This document shows, piece after piece, positions 22,729 through 32,995 of a DNA stretch of 64,000 nt; position 1 is the stretch's first letter; each line of letters opens with the position of its first letter. Source of the DNA: Catonia carolina (taxonomy: Eukaryota; Arthropoda; Insecta; Hemiptera; Achilidae). The translations under genes were made by a program, and so were the position numbers. Below the pieces are notes generated by a model that was not told the origin of the DNA, ran no database searches, and saw only the letters and a list, made by a program, of their open reading frames with translations. The stretch is from assembly GCA_035578175.1 (NCBI GenBank), contig JAQMRL010000003.1, positions 95,711,969 through 95,775,968 on the forward strand. The letters run 5' to 3'.

Positions 22729-23316
22729 TTTGAAAAATTGATTAGTAATCATAAGTTTTACGTAATTTACGACCTATTTTCATTATTAAAAAAACCCATA
22801 GTTGATACATTTGTTACATAACATAGAATCATGTATATTATTAATGTCTATTTTATAAAAAGATTACGGTCTTGATGTAAAACAATATTCAATCTTATTA
22901 TCCCATGTAAAATAATTAAATAAATACTTAATGCCTGTTTATTACGTGGGCCTAAACTAATTAATTATTGTTATTGAATGCATAACATTATTGCAAACAT
23001 TACAGATTGTCATACTCTATTAAGTATTTATAATAAGTACATGATTAATGTCTAAACATAACCATAAAAATGTTTAGTTTATTGTTTATTTCTTTTTTTA
23101 TTTTTGTTTATTATGATTTCTTTTGTAATTTTTTACTATCTTTCTTTGTACTTTAAGCCTTTTATTACTATTTATGCCTAACTATTAATTTGTGTGGATC
23201 TAAGTTTATTAAGAACTGAACAATGGGTGACTTTTTATTGCCTAGCTCCTGTTTTATTTAAAAAGAGTATTAATTTCAGGTTTCAATTACAAAATTTATT
23301 TGTATCAAATCAAATT
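22729..23316. other. Intergenic DNA, nothing recognised
   Basis: A+T-rich, no coding frame or family repeat seen. Confidence 0.4.
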
Positions 23317-23900
23317 TTTGGGTTGGTCTAGTGTTAAAGTCATCGTTGCGAGTCAGCTGTTTAACAGCTGATTTACGGAGGCGAAAATTTCATGGTTCAA
23401 AACCTAGTAAAGGTAGTTACTTTTATACGGATTTGAATACTATACCTTAACGAACAAGAGACTGCAGATGAATACGAAGCATAGTAACCTAGATCACAGC
23501 ACAGAGCCCATTGACTTTCGTTAATCGTATCCTGCCTTGTCACGTCGTGGTCCCACTGTGGAGAACAGACTAACAAGTAGTCAGCTGGGGTTCGGTGGAA
23601 CAGAGTGTGACTTAGCGAAGGGGCAACCTCACACTTGATCTTGGCTGTTATTGGCTAGATCTCATCTGCAGTCTTTAGTTCGTTAGGGTATAGAGAGTGG
23701 TTACCGTTGTATGGTTACCTTGATGGTTCGGTTTGAATTAACCATACTCTCTCAGGAATGGTCGACCTGGGTCTGTACAAGATTACATTTCATTTAAACA
23801 CCATACATATCATCCTCATCTCATTGGGTCATGGGGTTGCTAATTTGTTCTAAATTAAACAGACTGCAATGTACACACATTAGGGATTAAAAAAATAACA
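23317..23900 (+). repeat. SINE family 2 (copy a) split by a MITE
   Basis: The head has ggttggtctagtgt (A-box-like), a strong hairpin cagctgtttaacagctg and B box ATGGTTCAAAACC. The tail tctcattgggtcatggggtt ends in A-rich sequence. Copies b and c (46577, 46935) show the uninterrupted form. Here a 248 bp element sits after ...atttgaatacta. Confidence 0.85.
23443..23690. mobile_element. MITE M1 (copy 1), TA target duplication
   Basis: 248 bp with terminal inverted repeats of about 30 bp (left taccttaacgaacaagagac; right, reversed, taccctaacgaactaaagac, both continuing tgcagatga), flanked by TA at 23441-23442 and 23691-23692. The SINE-2 paralogues show the target with a single TA. No coding. A Tc1/mariner-type source is likely from the TA. 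Confidence 0.9.
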
Positions 23901-24354
23901 ATTATACTTTTATACTTTATACAAAATCAATAGGCCTAAAGTTCACAAATGTCACAGGCCTCTGATTTCAAATCAAACTTATTTACAGTATATCAAATAT
24001 TTACAAAATAAAAGTAAATAAGACATAAAGAGTAAAGCAGTACACTTGTGAAACTATAATATCTCATAAAATTACAATAAAGTTTGGTTATCACCAGCAA
24101 AAGTGAAACTTGTGTCTTGGTAATTGCATTGTCTTATTTTATAGGCTACTCTGGGTGAGTTATAGGCTATACTTTGTAAAGTATCTTATGTACTACTATT
24201 ATTATTATACTAGTATCATTATTACTTGTATTATTACGTACTACCGTACATAAGAAAATCTCAAAATGACGCAAGTTTAATACCATAAAATATATATTTT
24301 ATTTAATAAACTGAGCATAAAAATAAGACACTACCAAACAGTAGTCAATCCAGA

Positions 24355-24840
24355 AATTTTATACGCAGCGGAAACCTTAAGAACAATAAAATTTTCCACC
24401 ATGGAAAAACTAGAGAGAAAAGAAAGAAAAATCTTAAGGAAAATTTTAGGATCCAAGAAAATAAAACCAGAATGCAAGTTAAATCAAACGAAGAAATCTA
24501 CACAAACGTGGAAAAGCTTTCCACTCAATCAGAAAAAGAAGATTACAATTTTATAATCATATTTTATAAAATGGACGAATCCAGGTTAACTAAGCGAATC
24601 TTTAACATTTTAAATAAGCACAAAGCCAAAATCCCGTGGCACCAAGAAATAAGTAAAGAACTGGGAATTTCCAAAAAATACACCAGAATTCATCTGCAAT
24701 AGAGAAAAGTTCAGGATTTTAATAAAATACCTAGAGTTTCAGGAGAAAAAACCAACGAACGCCAAGAAATGATCCAAAGAAAAAAGGAAAACACATTCAG
24801 GGAAGACAAAAGAAGCATGAGCCATAAGGTTGATTAATCG
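24355..24840 (+). pseudogene. LINE C-terminal relic (KERKILRKILG type)
   Basis: Frames give ILYAAETLRTIKF, STMEKLERKERKILRKILG, then after a shift NEEIYTNVEKLS, KMDESRLTKRIFNILNKHKAK and a basic C-terminus EERK-like. It is homologous to relics at 27944-28290 (RLRGREELNKENEKLLETIR; MDDNRLTKQIFKTLKN) and 54020-54660 (RKILRKIYG). These are ends of endonuclease-RT LINE ORF2 proteins. Frame breaks and stops make it inactive. Confidence 0.75.
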
Positions 24841-25550
24841 TACCCTTTAAATTGCGTGATTCAAAAAAAATAAAATACACTGAACATAATTTTAAAATCT
24901 GCCTAAACAGGTACATTAAGTAAATGATTCTACAGAAGTTAGTAACTTGCTAAAACAAGTTCAGGTGCATCTTATCGTAAATCAAATATTTAACTTAATA
25001 AAATTTTAAAAGATTAATTACATTTTTTATAATAAAGAGAATAGTTATTAAATAAAAACTGAAAATGTCTATAATTTTTAAAATAGGTTGATTAAATTAA
25101 GTGTTTGTAACGTCTTTATGTAGTGCTGCTACAATATAGTTATTAATTTATAGTTGAGATGATGTTTAAATTTAATTTAGTAGGCCTAGTTCATGCAGTG
25201 TTTTGAAATTTCTTCGTGTAATAAAAATACAGAAGCATAAAATTTTTACAATTCAAACAATTGAACTTTATAAAAATTTGGTAAAGAATTAGTAATTAGT
25301 TGACAGAGGCAACTTTAAAATAATAAGTTATCTCTGCTTTCTAAAAACTTTTAATCTATCGTGTATTGCCTTATTTCGATATCATGTTAATTAATTCAGG
25401 TGGTAACAACCATCTAAGTTTTTGTACAAAGATTAAAAATACAAATATTTGGAAGTAGTCTACATAGACCTAAATATTTTTAAATTTTACGATTCTAGGT
25501 ACTTTTAACTACTCAACAAATCAAAAACCAACCTATATTCACTCATTTTT
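24841..25550. other. Intergenic DNA, nothing recognised
   Basis: A+T-rich, no supported feature apart from a TAGGCCTA octamer at 25181. Confidence 0.4.
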
Positions 25551-26472
25551 AACTTTCTCTTGCCTATATGAATATATAGGAAGGAAAGTATTGGTTTCAT
25601 GTCGAATTTCGAAATCGAGTTTACACCGGATACACGTTTTCAAACCCCCTGAGTCCAAAAAACATGTTTTTAGCAATTGGTGTGTGTGAACAGAATATCT
25701 AAAGAACAGAACATCGTATGACTTTCAAACTTGGAACTTAAGTTATCGATATCACTAGAGGACCCGACTCGAACATTTTTATTAAAATCGATCAACTGGA
25801 AGTAGTTAATTCGTGTCATTTTTCACTTTTTTGCGATTTACTCAAAAACGGTTCATACGTTTTTGTTTTAAATCGCTACATTTACTACATTTTTTATGCT
25901 CTACATGATAGAGTAGGCGCCATGTCTGCTGAAATTCTTGGAGAGGCTGTTCTCTCGTAGAAAAAATGTTATTTTTAGGATTCCGGCCTTAATATATATT
26001 TTAGCGCAAAATTGTACTATAGTATAATAAAAGTTGTTGTCATTTTAAAAATCTACAACTTTTGTTCCAAAGATTTCTTTGAATAACGCTTAGTTTAGCG
26101 GTAATTAGTGATTTTCTATTTTATATCATGAAACTCTGTAAAAATAAATCGATTTTATTAAGAGTTCGGCCGTAGTATCCATTTTACTACAGAAGTGTAA
26201 AATTAAATGTATAGAAAATTAAGAGATCTACAACTTTCATTTTAAGCATTTTTCTCTACAGAGCCTAGTTTAGCGTGATAGAGTAATTTTCCTTAATTAA
26301 GCCAAACTAAGATTGGTTTCATTTTGCATCATTCACTCATGATTAAAATGAGGTTATGTTTTTTGAGGTTAGTTTTTTATTTATTTCTAATGTTTTGTTA
26401 CTAATTTCAGGTTACCTATTGGTCATTATTGGCATTGGCAAGAGAAAGTCGTGTGAGTGTTTTACACCAAAT
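25551..26472 (+). repeat. 0.95 kb dispersed repeat (copy B)
   Basis: Starts actttctcttgcctatatga (25552). The inverted motif ggcaagagaaagt lies at 26437-26449, with a shared extension cgtgtgagtgttttacacca. Both internal tandem modules are present. It is co-linear with copy A (1581-2527), apart from the expanded GT run there. Confidence 0.75.
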
Positions 26473-26673
26473 TTTTTTTTTTATTATTATGACATAGCCT
26501 AAAATAGTTCAATCATAATTAATATCAAACTGCGAATTTTACAATCTGCGTATTTTTCAATCCAATCGCAAAAATATTCAAGTCAAACAGAGGATATAGA
26601 ATTTTTTTTAAATAAATTGAAATATACAAAAATAACTATTATCTTCAAACCAAAAATAAAATATAAAATCTGG

Positions 26674-26831
26674 AGGTCACCTTTATAGTGTAGTGGTAGC
26701 GCGCTAGACTACAATGCGAAGGTCTCGGGTTCGATTCCCGCATTAGGTTTTAGAAATTATAAGAAGTAATAACCCAACTTAGTAGCTAATAACCAAGTTG
26801 GTAATGCGCATCTAAATAAACTAAAAAACAA
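26674..26831 (+). repeat. SINE family 1 (copy i)
   Basis: Head cctttatagtgtagtggtag, perfect B box GGTTCGATTCCC, tail ctaataaccaagttggtaat and AAATAAACTAAAAAA. Confidence 0.85.
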
Positions 26832-27692
26832 AATTTTGATTCGTTTCATTTTAATGTTAACAATATTTATTTTACACTTCAGTCTTTTCATAGTCTGTTC
26901 AGTTTCTTTAATATGCCTGTATTAAAGAAATCTAATCAATTTAGAAAATAAAAGATTTGAAATTACTGGAAAAATTAACGAATGCTGCAAAGAAATTTCA
27001 AAAAGAATTTGACAGAAAATATGATGTAATAAATTGTCTTTTTGAAAGTAGACTATTGGATGAAAACCTTTTAACCGCAACGATTTTCGTAGAAACGTTG
27101 TTTTTCGCGGTAGGTATTAAAAATATAAATGAATATTAAATGGATAAATAAACAAGATAGATTTAGAAACGTTAAAGAATATATGCCAGGAGAGTATTCT
27201 TAAAAGGGATAGATAATATGTTTAAATTAGGCCTAAGTGTGTTTAAAATAATGAAATATGCAAGTTATTAAAATAGAATGATTAACTTATTATTATGTTA
27301 ATTTATCCTATTCTAAACGAAAAATTGATCTGAAATTAAATAAAAATAGACATACTCCTAATAAAATTTCATAAAATAATACATTAGTTATTTCACATTA
27401 AACGATTTTTTAATTCATACAAATTACATCGATGCTTATAACAACTGATTACAATAATTCTTTACATTTTTCAAAGTTATGAACAAATTTTATTATTCTT
27501 TGAATTTACCATAATATTAGGTTTGTTAATATTTAGTTTTATTTTTAATTTATTTAAAACTTTATGTTAATCAATTTTTTTTGTCTTTAATTTTTTAGGC
27601 CTACGGTACAATGAGCTGCATAATTTCCGTATATGATAAAATTATTTAATTTAAAGGACGGTGGGGAATTCTACTTTAAGGAGAAGAAATAC
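26832..27692. other. Intergenic DNA
   Basis: One 60-codon frame (26957-27139) has no recognisable motif and is not called. Otherwise A+T-rich. Confidence 0.4.
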
Positions 27693-27799
27693 TCAGTAAA
27701 ATTTTGTTAGAAAATTTTTGACGGTTGTATTTAATTCAATGTATATACTTCTGATTCCATTAATATGAGTTCTTATTGTCAACAAAACCATTTTAGTTC

Positions 27800-27929
27800 T
27801 GATTTTTTTCTCGTATAGGGCCAATTTTAAACAACGTGAGGTGATTTTAGACATTTCTGGAAGCTCTTTTTGCAGCCCACACTCACAGCATTCGTTCACT
27901 GTAGGCTTTTTTTCCTTTCTACTGTCCAC
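27800..27929 (-). pseudogene. Dispersed coding-like fragment of unknown family
   Basis: The minus strand encodes VNECCECGLQKELPEM and SKITSRCLKLALYE. The same stretch occurs on the plus strand at about 62080-62170 (LQKELPETSKVTSYGLKLALYE). Recurrence at two sites marks it as part of a repeated, once coding element. I do not recognise the protein. Confidence 0.5.
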
Positions 27930-27943
27930 CAGGTATTTTGTTT

Positions 27944-28290
27944 TTATTCTTCATAGAAGCCCTTAAATTTCGTATATAGTTGTCTCAATGTGGTTCGGTT
28001 CATTAAGTTTTCTCGGTTTATCAATATCTCTTCTGATTTCTTTAAACCATTTATCCGACACCTCCGTCTATTTTTTAGTGTCTTAAAAATTTGTTTTGTC
28101 AACCGGTTGTCATCCATTCTATTCACATATCTGTAAAATTGCAGCTTTTTCATTCTAATTGTTTCCAATAATTTTTCATTTTCTTTATTCAGTTCTTCTC
28201 GGCCTCGTAACCTATATTGTCCGTCTACTATCTTCGGAGCCATTATCTTGCAGAGGATCTTTCTCTCAAATTTCTCTGCTTCTCTTAAAC
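27944..28290 (-). pseudogene. LINE C-terminal relic (KERKILRKILG type)
   Basis: The minus strand reads EAEKFERKILCKIMAPKI, YRLRGREELNKENEKLLETI, KKLQFYRYVNRMDDNRLTKQ and FKTLKNRR. It is homologous to 24355-24840 and 54020-54660. It is one of the better preserved ends of this LINE family but lacks all catalytic domains. Confidence 0.8.
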
Positions 28291-28299
28291 CAGCTTTCC

Positions 28300-28983
28300 C
28301 GATTTTCTAAGGCACTCACTCACTTACAGACAGGTTTATAACAGTATTATAATCTCTAATCTTGACTTGTCTTTAGAGTTCTTTCTTCTTACACAAGTGA
28401 TGAATTCCTTGGAGTGTACCGGCCAACTTTCCTCTGATTTGTTTTCATTGTTCTTTTTGTTCGATAATGTAAACAACAAATAATAATGTCGCAGTACTGT
28501 TATAAAAAGTATGAAAATTACATGCACATTTCGTAAATATTATTATTATGGAATCAAAATATTACGCTCTCATGTTAGAATCGTATTTACAAAACTCATT
28601 ACTCCAACTGTGAACAGATTGAAAGTTTTTCTGTATTATAGAATAATAAATAAGTTTGACTTCAACCACTTTTCTTATTTACTTATAGCTTTTCAATTTG
28701 TTTTCAACATGTTTTTAAATACTTATTATATTGTTCATTCTTTTATAGAATGGCAATGTTGTCTCAATGGATTCTAGTTTTAATTTATCATTATCAAAAA
28801 ATTATTTGTTTATTGTTAATTTTCTGTTAACAAATTGGTTGTTTTTTACTCATTATTGTACAGTTCTAAATAAGGAATTAAAGTAAAAATACTTTGTCCT
28901 CCAAACCATCCTAAAAAATCAATTAGTAGAAATTTGTTACTAGAAGATAAGTCACACCAGTTGGGTAAACGATTTTGTAAAAT
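28300..28983. other. Intergenic DNA, pre-insertion flank of the LINE
   Basis: No feature recognised. The right edge is the target site of the full-length LINE. Confidence 0.4.
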
Positions 28984-28991
28984 TATTCTCT

Positions 28992-28997
<6 letters not shown>
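28984..28997. repeat. Target-site duplication of the LINE (left)
   Basis: tattctctcctttt, identical to 34694-34707. It overlaps the start of the T run (poly-A tail on the minus strand). Confidence 0.9.
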
Positions 28998-29025
<28 letters not shown>

Positions 29026-29027
<2 letters not shown>

Positions 29028-29178
29028 TTATTTGTTTAAGGTCGCATCAACAATAAAGTCATTAGCGACCACAATTACATAATAATCTTAAATTAACAAA
29101 ATTTACATAACAAAATTTGAATTAAAATGTCTTGAGTGAACAAAATTTGAAGAATGACTTGTGTAAACAAAATTTGTA
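29026..29178 (-). other. LINE 3' UTR with SINE-1-like tail
   Basis: The minus strand, 3' of the ORF2 stop, has repeats of caaattttgtt and then GTGGTCGCTAATGAC...TGTTGATGCGACC (plus 29040-29072), followed by the A-rich end. This last block matches SINE-1 tails. It is probably the region recognised by the element's reverse transcriptase. Confidence 0.85.
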
Positions 29179-32100
29179 TTAAAATACATTGTGTAACTGT
29201 AAGTCCGTAAGGTATAAAACCACATTCTGTATACTCTTGATGTCCGTCAGCATGATTTTCGTATTTTGTGTTAAGTTATACTTTTCTCGTAGATCACGTA
29301 ATCCTGGACATTTTATCAGTAAGTGTATTATCGTCAATGTAGTATCGTTGCAAAAATAACAGGTCGGTGCTTCAGTCTTTTGAAGAAGGTATTTGTGTGT
29401 GAGACTAGAATGTCCAATTCGTAGGCGTGTTATAAGTACTTGATTTTGTCTGCTACTTTGTGGTATTAATACGTCATGTGTGTTTTCCCTGAAGTCGTGT
29501 AGTTTACTGCGATGTCCTTTCCATTCATCGTTCCACACTCCTTGTGTCGTCTTGAGAACAAATTTTGACAAATCAACATGTGAGACAGCATGATCATGAA
29601 ACACTTCTTTTATGGCTTGTTTGGCGGCATTGTCTGCCTTCTCGTTTCCTGATATACTAACGTGTGCTGGAGTCCATACAAATTCAATTGTGTTATTAAT
29701 TTTTGTATTTGACACTAAAAGCCTAACTATTTCTTGAATTATCGGTTCTTTAGTATTTAAATTAGAAATGCTTTCTCGCAGAACACTTTTAGAATCGGTA
29801 AAAATTACGAATTTGGAATTTCGAGATTGAGATACAATTTCCAGAGTTTTATAAATAGCATAGGCTTCACAAAAGAATATAGAAGATACGTTATTAATTT
29901 TGTAAAGAATCTCTGAATCAGGAAACACGATTCCACAGCCACAACCTTCAGTTGTAAGTGAACCGTCTGTGTAAACACTCAAGTAGTCTTTGAATCTAGC
30001 AGTTATTTTTTGAAACAGAGGCCTGAAGACAGCAGAATGGTGGTTTTGTTTTCCAAGAACACTAAGACTTAAATCAGGTATTGGAAGTTTTAGAAGCCAT
30101 GGTGGTTCATCAGGTTGACAAACTTCAAAAACATTTGGAAGACGTATATTTAACTCCTTGAGGTAGGTGTCCACGCGATCACCTAAAGCTTTCGGGAATC
30201 TTGCTCTTTTTCTGGTAGATGTTTGGTTTCCTATGGATATTGCACTATATACTGGGTTCATCGGTGTTGTAGATATTTTAACTGCAAATTTGATACATAA
30301 GTATTTTCTGCGATATGACAACGGTATGTCATTGCTTTCGGCAATGATACTTTCCACCGGGCTGGTCCTGAACGCACCCAGAGCCATACGCAAACTTGTT
30401 GTGTGAATAGAGTTTAAAGAATTTTTAACTGATTTTTGTGCAGAGTCATAAATAATCGAACCATAATCTAATTTGTTTCTAATTAAAGCCCTGTAAGTAT
30501 TTAAAATTATACGTTTATCAGCTCCCCAACTGCATGACGAAAGTAATTTAATTATATTCATTCGTTGTAAACAGTCGGCTTTAAGTTTCTTAATGTGAGA
30601 AACCCACGTAAGTTTCTCGTCAAATACCATACCTAGTATTCTAATTTCATTTTTCTGTTTAATTTCATGGTTACCTATAAAAAGCTGCGTATGTTCATCC
30701 GATGAGTGTTTCCGGGAGAAAATAATATAATCTGATTTAGTCAGTGAAATATTGAATCCGTTATTCAACGCCCATTTCTGTATATCACTCAGCGTTTTCT
30801 GTAAACAGTGTTGAGTTGTTTGGACGATTTTGCCTCTAATAGTAACAGTCACGTCATCTGCAAATATGTAGCATTTTACTGGCGGTGATATTAATTTAGT
30901 TATATCATTTATAGCAACAAGAAATAAAGTTACACTCAAAACGGATCCTTGAGGAACACCATTTTCTACAACAAATTTTCTCGACAGACTTCCATTAGCC
31001 TTGACCATTATGACCCTGTTTTGTAAAAAATTTGAAATGAAGTTTAGGATTGGTCCGTTAACGCCAATTTCACTTAATATCTTTACAATTCTGTACTTCC
31101 AAACCATACCGTATGCATTCTCCATATCCAATGCAACTGCAATTAGGTGTTCACCAGATTCAAAAGCATTACATATGTCGGTTTGTAGATTAACAAGATG
31201 ATCTAAAGTAGATCTATTTTTTCTGAATCCACTTTGAAATTTAGATAGAAAGCTAATGTTGTCTAAGTACCAAACTAGACGATTATTTAATATCCTTTCT
31301 AGAAGTTTACATAATGTCGAAGTTAATGCAATCGGTCGGTAACTCTCTGCTTTACTATGATCTTTATTTGGTTTAGGAACTGGAACTACAATAGCTTCCC
31401 TCCAAATGGCCGGAAAGAGACCGTGTAATAAGATTCTGTTATAAATGTCTAATAGAAATAGTATGGCATTATCAGGTAAATTCTTTAAAAATATATTAAA
31501 AATACCGTCAGGTCCAGGACTTGAATTACGTAATTTTGAAATGACATTTTGGATCTCGTTGTAAAGAATAGTAGAATTAAGAGGATGATTTAAGATGTTG
31601 GCTCCATCGTCAGTGACTTCGTTAATATTGAGTTCAGTATTACTTTTAATTTCTAAAAATTTCGCATTATATTTAGCGTCACTTGAACTTTGAGCAAAGG
31701 TGTCGGCTAATAAATTGGCAATCTCATCTGGATGTGTGATTATTTTACGGTTAGTATTTACAAGACATGAAATATTAGTAGAACATTTAATACCTCTTAT
31801 TTGTTTTATTTTATTCCACGATTCAACGGAGTTTGAACTGGTCATTGAGGAGATGAAATCACTCCATGACTTACGTTTCTTTAATTTAAACAATGTTCTC
31901 GTATAAGACCTACATTTTTTATACTCAGTAAAATTTATCTGAGTTGGGTGGCGTTTATATTTATTGAATGATTTCTTGAATTTTTGTAGAGACTCCTTGC
32001 ATTCATCATCCCACCATGGGACTTGCCTTTTACGGATTTTTCCTGAAGTTTTCGGTATATTTTTAACTGCTGCTTCTAAGATTATACTAGTAAAACAACT

Positions 32101-32925
32101 AATTTCATCATCTATTGTTCTTTCTTCTTGTGTATGAGAGGTGGGCTTGAATATTTCCTCAATTTTTAATGATATGTCATGTCGGAATTTTTCCCAGTCG
32201 GCCTTACCAAAAATCCATTTCTGATTTATCGTATCAAATGTATCTCTAGATCCAATGTCAATAATGATCGGAAAGTGGTCACTACCATACAACTCGGACT
32301 CAGTTCTCCATTCAAGCTGATGAGCAACTGACGCACTGCAAAGGGTAAGATCTATTGCACTAAAGACTCTATAACTGCTGTTGAAATGAGTAGGTTTCTT
32401 CTTATTTAAAAGAACCACATCAGTGTCTTCCAATAATTGTTCAATAATATTACCTCTGGCGTCGTTTTTATGAGAACCCCAAGCATAGTTGTGAGAGTTA
32501 AAATCTCCGGCGATTAAAAACGGTTTTGGTAGTTGGTGGATTAGATTATACACCTCCGTGGATGAGAGCTTGTACTGGTTAGGTAAGTAGATGTTACAAA
32601 TTGTAATGGAACCTATTGGAAGAAGAACAGATACAGCGATGGCTTCGATGTTAGACTTTAATTTAATTTCAGAAGTTTTAAATTTTTTATGAATATACAT
32701 GGCCACACCTCCACTAGCGTGTAAAACATTTACTCTATTTCTATAAAAGATAGAATAATTATTAGAAATAGGTGCAAATAGATCATCTTTAAAATTTGTC
32801 TCTTGCAGACAGATTGCAATCGGATTATGTTTATTAATAAGTAGTTGGAGAAACTCTTTTTGCTGGTAAAAACCATTGATATTCCATTGAAGGATGGAAT
32901 ATGTAGAATTATAACTTCCTGTCAT
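29179..32925 (-). CDS. LINE ORF2: endonuclease-reverse transcriptase-RNase H polyprotein
   Basis: 1248 residues, uninterrupted. N-terminal APE-type endonuclease: ILQWNINGF, CLQETNF (about residue 40), AGDFNSHNYAWGS and SDHFPIII (about 217). Reverse transcriptase: RPIALTSTLCKLLERIL, QSGFRKNRSTLDHL, motif A AVALDMENAYGMVW (about 598; the usual second Asp of AYD is Gly, the metal-binding Asp is kept), NGVPQGSVLS, and motif C YIFADD (about 687). RNase H: VYTDGSLT (about 985), FCEAYAI, FTDSKS and GNEKADNAA (about 1100) give the D-E-D-D set. C-terminal zinc cluster CYFCN...H...C (about 1192). The protein nicks target DNA and reverse-transcribes the element's RNA in place. All catalytic residues are present, so it may be active. 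The start ATG follows ORF1 by 70 bp. Confidence 0.97.
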   Translation of the reverse strand: MTGSYNSTYSILQWNINGFYQQKEFLQLLINKHNPIAICLQETNFKDDLFAPISNNYSIFYRNRVNVLHASGGVAMYIHKKFKTSEIKLKSNIEAIAVSVLLPIGSITICNIYLPNQYKLSSTEVYNLIHQLPKPFLIAGDFNSHNYAWGSHKNDARGNIIEQLLEDTDVVLLNKKKPTHFNSSYRVFSAIDLTLCSASVAHQLEWRTESELYGSDHFPIIIDIGSRDTFDTINQKWIFGKADWEKFRHDISLKIEEIFKPTSHTQEERTIDDEISCFTSIILEAAVKNIPKTSGKIRKRQVPWWDDECKESLQKFKKSFNKYKRHPTQINFTEYKKCRSYTRTLFKLKKRKSWSDFISSMTSSNSVESWNKIKQIRGIKCSTNISCLVNTNRKIITHPDEIANLLADTFAQSSSDAKYNAKFLEIKSNTELNINEVTDDGANILNHPLNSTILYNEIQNVISKLRNSSPGPDGIFNIFLKNLPDNAILFLLDIYNRILLHGLFPAIWREAIVVPVPKPNKDHSKAESYRPIALTSTLCKLLERILNNRLVWYLDNISFLSKFQSGFRKNRSTLDHLVNLQTDICNAFESGEHLIAVALDMENAYGMVWKYRIVKILSEIGVNGPILNFISNFLQNRVIMVKANGSLSRKFVVENGVPQGSVLSVTLFLVAINDITKLISPPVKCYIFADDVTVTIRGKIVQTTQHCLQKTLSDIQKWALNNGFNISLTKSDYIIFSRKHSSDEHTQLFIGNHEIKQKNEIRILGMVFDEKLTWVSHIKKLKADCLQRMNIIKLLSSCSWGADKRIILNTYRALIRNKLDYGSIIYDSAQKSVKNSLNSIHTTSLRMALGAFRTSPVESIIAESNDIPLSYRRKYLCIKFAVKISTTPMNPVYSAISIGNQTSTRKRARFPKALGDRVDTYLKELNIRLPNVFEVCQPDEPPWLLKLPIPDLSLSVLGKQNHHSAVFRPLFQKITARFKDYLSVYTDGSLTTEGCGCGIVFPDSEILYKINNVSSIFFCEAYAIYKTLEIVSQSRNSKFVIFTDSKSVLRESISNLNTKEPIIQEIVRLLVSNTKINNTIEFVWTPAHVSISGNEKADNAAKQAIKEVFHDHAVSHVDLSKFVLKTTQGVWNDEWKGHRSKLHDFRENTHDVLIPQSSRQNQVLITRLRIGHSSLTHKYLLQKTEAPTCYFCNDTTLTIIHLLIKCPGLRDLREKYNLTQNTKIMLTDIKSIQNVVLYLTDLQLHNVF

Positions 32926-32995
32926 TTTAGAACATAAAAACTTAAATGATTAAATAAAAACAATTTTGAAAATCGAGAAATATATATTCCAATAA

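Noticed and set aside
934..26831. tRNA genes suggested by B boxes (GGTTCGATTCC)
   Set aside because: The heads cannot fold into complete cloverleaves and each continues into the same SINE body and tail.
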